Below are positions 12,505 to 25,164 of a stretch of DNA of 64,000 bases, piece after piece. The position numbers were made by a program, and so were the translations under genes. The stretch covers positions 443,529 through 507,528 of the forward strand of contig BJOX01000263.1 in the NCBI GenBank assembly GCA_009731375.1, given 5' to 3'. The notes under the pieces are model-generated. The model was given only the letters and a program-made list of their open reading frames with translations. It searched no databases and was not told the origin of the DNA. How positions within the stretch are numbered: position 1 is the stretch's first letter; the number at the start of each line of letters is the position of its first letter. The DNA comes from Paulinella micropora (Eukaryota > Cercozoa > Imbricatea > Euglyphida).

Positions 12505-13230
12505 TTTGGTTACTCTTTGGCCTCCACATGGAATGGAGCTACAAATACCCTCTTGTCGCTACTTCACGCGCTCCCCGCACCGCTTAAGCGAGTCAACTTT
12601 GGCACCGTTTTAAAAGAAGAATAGGAACAGCGATTGGTTTCTCACCACAGTTCCTTAGCGCCACTTAGGTATCATCATCATCGGCGATTCCTCCACATGA
12701 GGAATAGCCATCCCCCATCACTCTCAAGTGGGTTTTTACCCATCGTAATGGCTTCACCCGCCCCCGCCCAGCGCTTTTCCCACTTGAACCGTCATCGTCC
12801 CTAGAAATATTACGCCTGACCGGTGTACCCATGTAAGTCCTTGATCGCCTCTTATGCCTGCAGGTCAACGATTATTCTCACCGAACTTGAACCCCTCAGT
12901 GGTTATATCGGCACGACACACTTGGTGCTTCATTGGTTCATCTTGGCTATGAGATACCCGGCCACCTAATTTTCCACGGCTCGACATCGCCTCCCGATAT
13001 GAACGCTCGCTACTGCGCCTCAATTGTCCCAGTCCCGCTGCAAATCATGGATATCCGGCCCCGGCTGTTCATCATCCGCATCGCGCCAGTATAGACGCAT
13101 CCTTCTTCTACTCTCCCATGGTTTAAGAGACTCACCTACCTCTCTTTTTCCTTTTGAACATTTTTTTTAGTGAGACAACATACTTCGTTCGTTAATCACT
13201 CATTCTGTACGCAACTCAACTCAACCGTTA

Positions 13231-13251
13231 GGTCTGGGGGGGGGGGGGGGC
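13231..13251 (+). promoter_or_regulatory. Polypurine tract of element A
   Basis: GGTCT followed by a run of about 15 G and a single C directly abuts the right LTR. A purine tract in this position primes plus-strand DNA synthesis in LTR retrotransposons and fixes the element's orientation. Confidence 0.7.
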
Positions 13252-13865
13252 TATCAGACTGAGCACCTTAACGACCGGCCAAAACCTTTACCGTTGATAA
13301 GACACTCTTTTTGACCGGTTCATTAGATTCTCCTCTGCACGACGTTTCGACTTCACTAACTCGTTTTCGATTTCGTTCAGAAATGATTTCAAACGATCAG
13401 TTCAAAGTTCTTTTTAGCTATTGCCGTTTTCCTGTTCGTATTACCTTTTTTCCTGATTTTCCCGTGAAACACGCTTTACGGTAAATTTGCGAACAAGGAC
13501 GGAAAAGCACAATATCTACCTTGTCTTCCGTTGCCAGTCATTTTCGCCTTGAGGCTTCCCAAATCAATTTGGGGAATTTTCAAGTCCAACAACCCGACAC
13601 TATCCGTTTGATGACTGTTAACTTGAAGACTCGCGACACTATCCGTTTGAGAACGGGAGACCTCACAATCTACGTTCTGCACTTGACCGTACGTTGCACC
13701 CAAGCCTGCCAAGAGTTCGAAATTACGTAAATAAACGAAGTGACCTCTCTCTACTATTTACTGGTATTTCACCTGCTCACATTGAGTCAGGACTCAAAGC
13801 AGCCATAGTGTTCTATTAAGAGTTCGTTGTATCTGCCTACTTGAAGAGTTGTATACAAACTCACA
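13252..13865 (+). repeat. Right LTR of element A
   Basis: Second copy of the ~613-bp repeat, preceded by the G-rich tract and followed by CAAG, the same 4 bp that precede the left copy. Differences from the left copy are scattered substitutions and 1-3 bp indels. Confidence 0.8.
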
Positions 13866-14019
13866 CAAGAATAGCATCTATTTCAGCCTCATGACCTTCC
13901 TTAACAGCCCTTTCGCGACCAAGGATTTAAAATATCCCGGCCTGCCGTCACCTTTCATTAGATTATTTGTTGGCCAAAACAGTGACAGAAAATGCATGTA
14001 CGCGTTGGTGAGAATGAAG

Positions 14020-15248
14020 TCAATCCGCGTTAAAAGATGAATAATGCAAAGCTACGGCCTGGCAGCGCGGGACTTGTTGCTGTGAGTGAGAAAAACGCGC
14101 ATTCCGAGGTTTACCCTCCAAAGTAGTAGAGCAAGTAGCTATAATCTGCTGCTGATTATGATCGTTTTGGTTGACTGCGAGCAGCTTAACCCCATCCTTT
14201 TCGCATGTAGCTGAGGCTAAATCCCCCTTGGCCCCTCCCCTTGAGCTATGAAGTAACCTCACTGGAAACCCTGAGTGCGCAGTCTTAACCATGCCCACAA
14301 AATCACATCCCCTTTGCTTCATCTCCATGGCTGTTTTGACAGAGGCAAACCACGAATCACCGACAAAGATACGGCCCGTTCCCCACCACGGCTTCGTCAA
14401 CCTAAGCGTAGTTGCAGTAGTAACCCCCAGAGCAGCCGCAAACTCTTTTTGTCGACATCTCACTTGCCCCTCAACCATCTCCATTGCGATACAGATGCCC
14501 GATTCCACGTCACAGGCTGATACTCCCTCCCAACAGGGATCGGCTTCCTGGGGACCACCATTTTGCCAGGCATTTTATCTCCTGTATACTGCCCCATGCT
14601 TTCATTAACAGTAATAATAAGTCCTGGCACTATGGATTGCTCTGCCTTCTTGCCAACTGCCTCAGCAAAAGCACGAATGGGGAGAAAAGGGTCAGTGTCT
14701 GATGAGGGGGGCCAAATGTCAAACATCTGAAAATAGCATCGAACCGATTGAGGGCCATAAACTTACCAAAGTCATCCCCCGGCAGGCCGTCTGTGCCCAC
14801 TTCACTTACTTGGATAGTTGATTTGTCAATAGGCAGGACAGTCAATAATACCAATGATAACTGAAAATGCGACAAACCAGCACCTAAGTTAGTCAGTTTG
14901 TGACGTGGAAGTCAAAGAGTCAGTTCTTTTATTTATACGAGTTATTAAAGTGCGTTTCCATACTACGTGATAGTCTTGCTAGCCTACGGTAGCCCGGATA
15001 GATCCTGAAAGGGGTCGGTAAAGGTTCCACGATGGGTAGCTTCCCAAAGCCCCAGTGACACCTCCTGCGGCCCCTATCTGCTAATGATATACAAATTAGG
15101 AGGCCTAAAAACGCCCAAAACACATCCTCTGTAAGGGGGGATCTCATACGGGGGGTTGGATCTTTTGCGAGCTCCACGGAAATGAGGTTGAGTATAGTTG
15201 GCAACATCTCAGTAGGGAAAAAATGCATAAAGTGCCTGCAGTTGATAC

Positions 15249-15279
<31 letters not shown>

Positions 15280-15317
15280 AAAAATNNNNNNNNNNATGCA
15301 TAAAGTGCCTGCAGTTG

Positions 15318-15352
<35 letters not shown>

Positions 15353-16240
15353 ACAAATTTACAAATGACGCAAAAAAGGTAGCAAAGTGGACACCATGAT
15401 TAAGAAAAAAGAAGCATCATCAATACTAGACTAGAAATTTTATCTTCTCTCTTTAATCTCTCTGCAAGTTTATAACATAATTCAAAAAATAGGGGGGAAC
15501 AGAAAGAGGAAGTCTAGAGGAGTTGTCATGCTGCTGGCATAGATCATCAAATAAAAATCAACAGAGGGAGAAATTTGAGTACGTACAGGGTGGGGTCGAT
15601 GTCAAATTTTTGATTCATCGACGCCGTGACCTCGCCTTGTGGCGAGATCGATCGCTGCTCGGGTCCACGGTCTGAGGACCCAAGACCTAGTTGAATCACT
15701 TCAATCAGATATGAGTTTTGCTTTCTCTTCAGCTACTTGCTGGGCCCGGGTGTGTAGGGGCTGGGGTTGTAAACAGGAGGGCCTTCGTCGTCACCCCCCT
15801 CCTCATCATCGTGACGGTCGTTTTCCGCCTCCACCTTCTGCTCCTTCTCATCCTCCTTCTGCTCTTGCTCCTGCTCCTCCTGCTCCTCCTCTTCGTCCTC
15901 TGAAACATCCATCTCCATCTCTTCTCCGTCACCATTTATGAACTTATCATAGTAAAACCTCCCTGCCTGCACTTGAAGGAGCATGGTTTGCAGTTCTTCT
16001 CAAACACATAATAATCCTTCCCATCAAAACGCATGGTAACGAATGCTTTCTCTTTCTTGGATTCTCGTTTTTTTAGTGACTGTCCCCAAAGCACCAATGT
16101 CAAGGTAAGTCGGATCACAAAATTTTTTCTTGGCTCAGGCACTGCCAAACTTCGCAACAGCGATCGAAAGGGTGCTGCCCACCTCCATGATCTTTTTTGC
16201 TCGCAACGACTTCACGTGGAAAAAAAGCCAATCTGAGGGT
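14020..16240 (-). pseudogene. piggyBac-like transposase, N-terminal and DDE part
   Basis: Several minus-strand frames together read as a piggyBac-type transposase. The 5' end (16157-15733) has a Cys-containing basic stretch and a long acidic Glu/Asp tract, typical of the piggyBac N-terminus. At 15228-14929 and 14875-14630 come helical segments including GDDFGKFMALNRFDAIFRCL. At 14726-14460 is the block around ITVNESMGQYTG...PRKPIPVG, and at 14508-14020 the block IFVGDSWFASVK ... NQNDHNQQQIIATCST. These match the order of catalytic blocks in the family. The first catalytic position reads Asn (VNES) where Asp is expected. Frames change at least four times and an assembly gap lies at 15286-15295. 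Mobility is probably lost. The C-terminal domain is at 1955-2296, beyond the inserted LTR element. Confidence 0.75.
15225..15350. other. Assembly gap with duplicated flanks
   Basis: ATGCATAAAGTGCCTGCAGTTG occurs on both sides of a 10-N gap (15286-15295), each time followed by a poly(A) run. A contig end that could not be joined through the homopolymer is the likely cause, so the true sequence here is probably one copy. Confidence 0.7.
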
Positions 16241-16410
16241 CAGCACTTGTCGAATTAACTAAATAACTTCTAATCAAAGGACTGAGCAGTAATATCAGTA
16301 TCAGTCGATTTCTAGATAATTTTCCTATATTTTTCTAAAGTTTATTTTACAAAATCAGCACCGGTTGTCTCGGAAGAATTTTTTGAAAACCAGTCACTAA
16401 AAAGTGATGC

Positions 16411-16430
16411 CTGATGCCGGCCGGCATCAC
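16411..16430. repeat. Palindromic word TGATGCCGGCCGGCATCA (copy 3)
   Basis: A perfect GTGATGCC-type palindrome upstream of the piggyBac N-terminal half, preceded by a second TGATGCC half-site. Its neighbourhood (TGATGCC next to CAGGCACA) is partly inverted relative to the copy near 1569, where TGTGCCTG precedes GGATGCC. This is consistent with the two ends of one transposon. Confidence 0.5.
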
Positions 16431-17063
16431 CAGGCACATAAACACTATGACGATTTTTTCATTTTTGCTTTGATTCATTACGACAGGTTTCACTTTGAAA
16501 TTGCTCAGCATATATTAATACAAATGCTATTTTAATGAAAAGTATATACATATCAGTGTTCCTTGAAACTCAGTGAACTGAATTCTTACGTTCTTCATTC
16601 ATTATGTGCTCCTTACACATCAGAAACTAGCTATGTGTATATTATAGAATCCTCTGACCGGCCACTGGCACCATTTTTCCAGTGTAAAAAAAATATTTCC
16701 CCAGCTCAACCAAAAAACACGTAGAATTTCCTAGGCAATCGTGAAACTTCACGCTCAAAAATGTGCGGGCAGGAGGAAGTAGCAAAAAAGTTACTGGTTG
16801 GATGCAAGAATGCTTACAACGCAAGAACCATCATACCTCAATTTATTTTAGTCATGTAGAATTCAAAGCCTGGGTAATCACTTAAATAAATTAAATCGTA
16901 CCTTGAAATTAAGTGAAAATTAAACTGTCATTTATTAGCTTTTTGATGGGCAGCTAACCGCCTGCATATGATAACTATATCTTGACTAGACATAGCTCAT
17001 CTATACATCACTGTGTATAGGGGTATAAGAAAAGGTCGCATATTTACCTATCTGCGACTATAC

Positions 17064-17095
<32 letters not shown>

Positions 17096-17104
17096 GAGAG
17101 AAAG

Positions 17105-17161
<57 letters not shown>

Positions 17162-17600
17162 GACCCTACGTGTGTGTACACATTTAATGACTATGCATTC
17201 AACAACTTTGGTTTGATAGTTTTGCATCAAGATTAGAGCTGCGGAAATGATGAACATATCTTCTAAAAGCTCAGGAAAAGAGCTTTCCGATGGTGTGCTC
17301 TGCATGTGTGTGTCTGAAATACTGATGGAAAACGATGAGTTCAAAGTTGGATCATTTAACCGCTTGAAGGTCGTGAGTGGTAAGTGACTATACCATTACT
17401 AACAAACATGCCAGATGGTCAGCATTGTAGTGTTGACCTCTGAATGTCATTAGTATTTTTTGGCCCCCCTCCTACTTCTTTGGGAGAGAAAATGAGAAGA
17501 AGGAAAGCGATACCAGGAGAAAGAAAAGGCAAGGAAAAGCGAGAAAGAGGAAGGAAGAGGGAAAGGAAGAGGGAAGAAGAAGAAGAAGACTCTTTGAAGA
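16431..17600. other. AT-rich intergenic stretch
   Basis: No gene is supported here. It contains (GA)n and (TA)n tracts at 17064-17162 and GA-rich sequence at 17490-17600. The only ORFs are short or simple translations of those tracts. Confidence 0.6.
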
Positions 17601-17782
17601 AGAAGGAGAAGAAAAGCAATCTACGGTAGTGAAATAACTATATATGGGATGTGCAAAAAAGCGCGTCTGTTCTGTATTATGCCAAGAAGAAGAAGAAAAG
17701 CTATCTAAGATAGTGAAATAACTATATATGGGATGTGCAAAAAAGCACGTCTCTGTTGTTCTGTGTTGTGTCTAGATGCCGC
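17600..17782 (-). repeat. ~86-bp duplication of the MORN gene 3' end
   Basis: Copies at about 17600-17682 and 17686-17782 share AGTGAAATAACTATATATGG and GGGATGTGCAAAAAAGC. The right copy runs into the stop codon region of the MORN gene, so the gene's terminal segment has been duplicated downstream of itself. Confidence 0.75.
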
Positions 17783-18604
17783 CTAGGGAGAGCGCGAGAG
17801 AGAGCGGAGATAGCTGGAACATGGATTGCAGATGCACCATGAGCTCAACCTCGGCCAGCAGGGAGTCCATGTACTCTAGCTGATTCTTGCTCGCTTGTAT
17901 CTGAGCCAGCGACTCCTTGCTCGCTTGCTGGAGAGAGGCCTGGCGCATGGCCTGCTGTTCTTTGCTGTCTACTGAGCTCTTGACGGCGGGCTCGATATGG
18001 TCGTCTCTGCACACACAGCAGTGTATTTTTATGTGCGTATGCATGTTTATATGTATGTCGGAAGTTTGTGCCGGGTATGTCATAGACATAAGAGATGGAT
18101 TAGATAGATGCTATGCAGCACACCTTATTATCCTATATCCTACCCTATACCCAGTTGCAACGGAAGATTATGCCGTCCGGGTATGTCATACGTTAGATAG
18201 ATATGTTTGGTCTATCAGCACTGCATATCCAAGGAGACATAAGCATCCATGCCACCAGTTGGTGGCTGGGACAGTGGGCTGGAAATGGGAACTAGTCCCC
18301 GAAGCTATATGCAGTCTGACATGTGTGCTCTCTATATTAGATATAGGGTTTCTTGATTGGAGCTGATGATTGATTGATGGATTGGTGGATTGACCTGCTC
18401 TGCAGCACGCCCTGTACCCAGGTGCCGCGGAAGACTGTGCCGTCCGGGTATGTCAGCTCGCCGTAGCCTTGCTTCTTGCCGTCCTTCAAGAAACCCTCGT
18501 ACCTATAGCATGGCATGGTATAGTATGGTATAATAGGGTAGGATATAGAGATACATAGAGATAGATAGATAGATAGATAGAGATAGATAGATAAATAGAT
18601 AGAT

Positions 18605-18636
<32 letters not shown>

Positions 18637-19660
18637 CTACCGCAGCCCGTTGGCCCAGGTCTGCACACCTAGGAATACATAACATACACAATATACATAA
18701 CACACAACACCTAGCAAACGCATCAGCAGCAGCACGCACGGCGCACAACCATCATGCCATCAGCTAGCATCGCAAAAGCAGCACTTGATTGATTGACCTT
18801 CGATTGATTGATTTATTGATTGATGTGTTTACTCTGCGCAGGTGATTCCATTAGCTCAGAGCCGTAGATAGATAGATAGATATATAGGTAGATACTTAGA
18901 TAGATAGATAGATAACCAAATGCTCATGCAGCAGCAGCACATACAATCGTCAACCAACAGCTAGCAACTCACAACAGCAGCAGCACCCAAAACCATCATG
19001 CCAGCAGCGACACACACAGTCAACGGCACGGCACACAACCATCATGCCACCAGCTTGCTTGCATGCATCCTTTAAGAGGTGAATGATTGCTTTTTTTGTT
19101 GTTTCAGTTTTTTTGCAAGTCACGCCAAGAAGATCAAGTTGAATGATATGTTTGCTGTGTGCTTGGTGCTTTACCATGACCCTCAATACGGCTTTCCGTG
19201 AAATCGCCTTCATACCTGTCGAACATTACATAACATAAATTTGATGATTTTTTTGGGGGGGGGGGGGGGGGGGCNNNNNNNNNNNNNNNNNNNNNNNNNN
19301 NNNNNNNNNNNNNNNNNNNNNNNNNNNNNNNNNNNNNNNNNNNNNNNNNNNNNNNNNNNNNNNNNNNNNNNNNNNNNNNNNNNNNNNNNNNNNNNNNNNN
19401 NNNNNNNNNNNNNNNNNNNNNNNNNNNNNNNNNNNNNNNNNNNNNNNNNNNNNNNNNNNNNNNNNNNNNNNNNNNNNNNNNNNNNNNNNNNNNNNNNNNN
19501 NNNNNNNNNNNNNNNNNNNNNNNNNNNNNNNNNNNNNNNNNNNNNNNNNNNNNNNNNNNNNNNNNNNNNNNNNNNNNNNNNNNNNNNNNNNNNNNNNNNN
19601 NNNNNNNNNNNNNNNNNNNNNNNNNNNNNNNNNNNNNNNNNNNNNNNNNNNNNNNCAAAA

Positions 19661-19701
<41 letters not shown>

Positions 19702-20208
19702 AGTTTTGTCAGCACACATATATGTTTACATGTTACTTCTTGCACAGAGGAAGGGAGGGGCAGGTGGTGGTGGTGGAGGAAGAGAGAGAGAGAGAGAGAG
19801 AGAAAGAAAGCACAACAGCCAGCCAGCCAGCAAGCCAAGCAAGCAATTAAGTTAAGTAAGTTAGGAGGAAAGAAAGGATTACTGTTTGAATTCGCCTTTG
19901 TAGCGCTTGCCGTCGGCAAAGACGTACAGCCCTTGACCATGTTGCATGCCGACTGCCACACACACGCACACACATGCATAGGTAGGTAGGCAGGCAAGTA
20001 GGTAGGTCAAGACGTAGAGATCCTGCCCGTGCTCATGCCGTCTGCCACACACATGCACAACTGAAGGTAGGCAGGGGAATTCGTTTAGGTAGATAGATAG
20101 GTAGGCGAAGAAGTACAGACCCTGCCCATGCTGCTGATCGGCTATGTATGTATGTGTACCTTGCCATTGTCCCTTGTAGTTGCTGCCGTCCGCCCATGTC
20201 TGTGAGCC

Positions 20209-20263
<55 letters not shown>

Positions 20264-20264
20264 T

Positions 20265-20305
<41 letters not shown>

Positions 20306-20310
20306 TGCGC

Positions 20311-20358
<48 letters not shown>

Positions 20359-20408
20359 TGTTGTATGGGTGTGTTGTAGTTGCTGCCGTCCGCCCATGTC
20401 TGTGAGCC

Positions 20409-20468
<60 letters not shown>

Positions 20469-21706
20469 TAGATAGATAGATACGTTTGGTTTATCAGCGC
20501 TGCATATCCGAGGACATAGGCATGCATTCCACTCCGTTACCCAAAGGTAACTGGGCAGCGGGCTGAAAAATGGGAACCAAGCCCCGGGTTTATGCAGTCT
20601 GATGGTTCTACGTGTGCTCTCTTGCGGGGTCTTTGAGTGTCTGGAACGGAAGGGTTGGGATTGGGAGAATTATCGGGTGCATGGATAGACAGACCGTGTC
20701 AGTGTTGGTGGTTGTCTGGCCAGGGCGATTCAGAAGTAGATAGATAGGTAGACAGACCGTGTCCGTGTTGGTGGTCGTCTGCCCAGGGCGATTAGAAGAT
20801 ATATAGATAGATAGATGGATGGATAGACGGATAGACAGACAGACAGATAGACACACGACTGCAATCCAAAATTTGACATGGTAAGCCGGCCGTCGAGCCC
20901 GCAAAACACGGCGAAGTCGAGGCGTGGGATATGGACTGACCGTGTCCGTGTTGTTGGTCGTCTGTCCAGGGCGACTCGTAGGGCACGTTGTCGGCCTGCT
21001 GCTGCACCGTCCACGCACCCTGCGCCAATGTAGGAGATAGATAGATAGATGAATGGATGAAAAGATGGATATGTAGATGGATCTGTATGTATGTATGCAT
21101 ATGGATACGTGGATACATACTGTCTGTCTCTCTGCCTGACCATCTGTGACGAGACCTGTATGAATGTATGTATGTATGCATGAATGGATACGTCGATACA
21201 CATACATAGACACATAATATGTCTCTGCCTGGCCGTTTGTGAGGAAAACTGTACGAGATGCATGCTACTATGTCTCTGCGTGACCGTTCGTGAGTAGAAC
21301 TGTATGGAGCCTTCGTAGCGGCTGCCGTCGAGCAAGGAGAAGCGACCAGGGCCAGCGCTAACACACACACACACACACACGTCAATCAATAAAGAAATAA
21401 ACGAGTACACAAGGAAACAAAATAATCAAATAAACAAATACTGCCGTCTAACAGAGAAAAGCGCCCTGGGCCAGCGCTACCACACACATCAATATACAAA
21501 GAAATAAACAAGTAAACAAGTAGAAAAATAAACAAATGCTGCCGTCTAGCAGACAGAAGCGACCAGGGCCCGCCCTGTGGGGAGAGAGAGAGAGAGAGAG
21601 GAGCAAGGGCACAGAACTGACCGAAGTCCATCCTTGTACTGCCCTTCATACCTATAGATGGATTAAGAACGAGGTGATCAAAATTTGATTATAGAAATAG
21701 GAAGGC

Positions 21707-21737
<31 letters not shown>

Positions 21738-21754
21738 AAAAAAANNNNNNNNNN

Positions 21755-21787
<33 letters not shown>

Positions 21788-22501
21788 CGCGAAAGACAGA
21801 TACATTTTAAAGATAAATAGATTAGATATATAGATGGGTTGACTTGCGGCCATCGCTCCACGTCTCCTGTCCTGCACCGTGCCGCTGCCCCGCGACCCAC
21901 TCACCAGAATAACGTGTGCCGGAGGACCTGCGATGGATAGGTAGATAGATGGATGGATAGATCAATAGATAGATAGATAGATAGATAGCTGCTGTTTATC
22001 ACTTGCTTGATTTGGGGTGCAAGCGCTTGTACACGTAAATATAACAATAAACGTAAATATAAATATGGCACGTGGAGCAAGGGCGAGCGGGAATATGTAG
22101 GTAGGTAGGTAGGTAGGTAGGTAGGTAGGTAGATAGATAGATAGATAGATATCTGATAGATAGATAGATAGATATCTGATAGATAGATAGATAGATACAG
22201 ATATACAAATCGATCAATCGGTAGATAAATAGAGCGAGTCACCACATGAAGACGCCCAGTCCATCTCTTTTGCCATCCTTGAAGTTTCCCTTGTAGCTAC
22301 CAAACAGCAAACACACCAAAAGCACACCAAGAACAAAAACGTTCCATAGGCCAAATATAGGAATACAACTGTCTTTAAGTCATGCCAGGCACCCTTGAAA
22401 CCTGACGTCAGCGAAAACAACGAAGAAAAACCAAAGAGTCTCAGGTTGAACTAGGATACTAGCTGAGGAGGCGGAGGAGGAGGAGAAGAAGAAGAAGAAG
22501 A

Positions 22502-22539
<38 letters not shown>

Positions 22540-24394
22540 AAGGAAGAAAGGAAGAAAGGAAGGAGTGGTAGTAGTGTAGTAGCAGTAGTTGTAATAGTAC
22601 TATTAGTAGTATTAGTATTAGTATTAGTAGTAGTAGTAGAAGAAGAAGAATGAGAATGAGCAGGAGGAGGAGAAGGAAGGAAGTAGTAGTAGTACCTTAC
22701 AGAATACATCGCCCCGATATTAACCAAGCTCTTTAATAAAGCTATAGAACATAATACCCGGATGCACAAAAAAAAACTAAAGTTATTGAAATATATAAAG
22801 CTAAAGATAGAACGCTGTCTGAGAACTACAGACCTATCTCGCTACTACGGATTTTCGCTACGATCTTTGACACTATACTCAACAAGCTACTGATGGCCCA
22901 CCTTACCAGGTACGACATCCTCTCCCGAACTGAATATGCTTTCCGACCACACTCGAACACAACAATCACCACACAAACCATCTTAAATCACATCCAAAAC
23001 CTCAAAGGCCCAGGACGGTATGTGCTCGCTCTGTTTATCGACCTATCGAAAGCTTATGACACCATCGATCATGAAACACTCATCCATAAACTACGAAATA
23101 ATATAAATTTTAGCGATAACACCACTACCTTTTTCAAATCATACCTCACAAAACGATACCAAACCGTATTTACCCAATATGATCTACCCACGCAAGATCA
23201 CACATGGGATCCCGCAAGGTAGCACACTCTCAACAACGCTCTTCATTCTATACATCAACGATATTATACTGTCACTAACACACGGAAAAGTCTTTGCATA
23301 TGCAGATGACACCACACTCATAATTGCTGCTAAGAGCAACTCCAAGAACAAGCACAAACGGATACAACTAACTTGTCCGTTACTTCCACAGACATAACCT
23401 AGTACCCAACCCCACCAAAACCACCTACACCATCTTCCACAAGCATGAACAGAAGGTGCAGCTCGACTTGACTATCGACGGCAAGAGGCTCCAACAAGAA
23501 CGAAAGGTAAAAGTATTAGGTACAATCATCCAAAGCAACCTGTCCTTCCGTGAACATATACAATCTATTGTGTTCCGCCATCAACCGTTTGTCCAAATGT
23601 TTCGCTATGTGAACAGCCTACTTCCCAACCATATCCTCCTCCAACTTTACTATGCACATGTATACCCCCTACTTATGTATGGTATCTCTATATGGGGATC
23701 TGATGAATACAACACCATTATGCATCCACTTATTATCATCCAAAAACGTATAGTCCGTCTGATCTGCCTCAAATCATGGAGAACACCTACCAAACCACTT
23801 TTGCCAAACTACGCCTACTCAACATAATTAACATGTATAAATATAGCGTATGCATGGATGCACACTCCCTTATTTACCCAGCCTTCAAGGCTTTCCTACC
23901 CCTCCACTACAACAAAATCCAACCACTCACTGCAATACATAGCTACAATACTAGGCGCTCATCAAGGAAGCATATGTACAACGACTCAACGACCAGTCAG
24001 TTTAGCAGAGCAGCACAAGCGCAATGGAATAAGCTGCCGGAACGCTTGAGGAATATCACCTATAAAGCTGAATTCAAGAATGAACTCAAGCTATATCTCC
24101 TGACTTTACAGCAATCTTGACTCTCGCTCCNNNNNNNNNNTCCCCCCAATATCCTGGAAATTTTCTTATACCAATCATGACCAATGGTTGGTGGGATAGC
24201 AATAGCTAGCATAGCTAATTGTTAGCGCTATAGATAAGAGGACTTTATTACCCCAATGAAAGAAACCCCAAACGGTTTGTCCACGTTTAATGTTTCTTAG
24301 TGGTCGTTGGGGTCTCTATCTTTCCCTTTATACCTGCTCTTTTGTCCATATCTTAACCACCTCTCTCTCTCTCTCTCTAGGATCTCTCTCTAAC

Positions 24395-24491
<97 letters not shown>

Positions 24492-25128
24492 CATATGTAT
24501 ATATATAATATAATAAAATATAATATAATATTACATAATATAATATTATAATATGTATATATTATATATATAATAACCTTTTCGTCATTTTATTTTACTT
24601 ATTTTTATTTTCTTATTTTTTTATATTTTTTTATATTTTCTATTTTACCTTAATACTTTCAATCTATTTTATTTTAATATTTTAATAATTTAATTTTTTC
24701 ATTATTCTTAATAATTTGAGAAGTAGGTCACCATCTAGTTAAATCAATAGCTCTTGAGCTAACGATTTGTATGGATGACCAGAGGTTAAATTTCTTAACT
24801 TCATTAAATCGAAGGCCTAGGCCTAGTAGTAGTAGTAGTGGTAATAGTGGTAGTAGTAGAAGTAGTAGTAGTAGTAGTAGCATAGTGGTAGTAGTAGTAG
24901 TAGTAGTAGCAGCAGCAGTAGTAGTAGTAGTAGTAGTAGTATTCGTATTCGTATTCGTAGTAGTAGTAATACGTTCTGCTCTCCACTCTTATGTTGAAGC
25001 TGTAATTCGGGTTAAAACATAAATTTGACGCGGTTATGATTGCAAACACTGCATCATTATCGGGTTATTTTTATCGTTTTTCCCGTTGGCTGAATAAGAA
25101 AAAACAGTTACCCTTCCTAGCCTAGCCT

Positions 25129-25164
<36 letters not shown>

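Larger units (their letters stand above)
2293..13869 (+). mobile_element. LTR element A with target-site duplication, no RT seen
   Basis: Direct repeats of ~613 bp at 2297-2909 and 13252-13865 enclose ~10.3 kb. The 4-bp flanks are identical (CAAG at 2293-2296 and 13866-13869), as expected of an integrase-made target duplication. A G-rich polypurine tract immediately precedes the right repeat, placing the element on the plus strand. No canonical TGG primer-binding site follows the left LTR. I found no reverse transcriptase, RNase H, protease or integrase motif inside, only a chain of plus-strand ORF fragments in changing frames. The LTR copies differ at only about a dozen positions, so insertion was fairly recent. 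A non-autonomous large LTR derivative is the best reading. It sits inside a piggyBac-like element. Confidence 0.75.

Noticed and set aside
17064-17160. Arg-Glu rich ORF
   Set aside because: It is a translation of (GA)n repeat.
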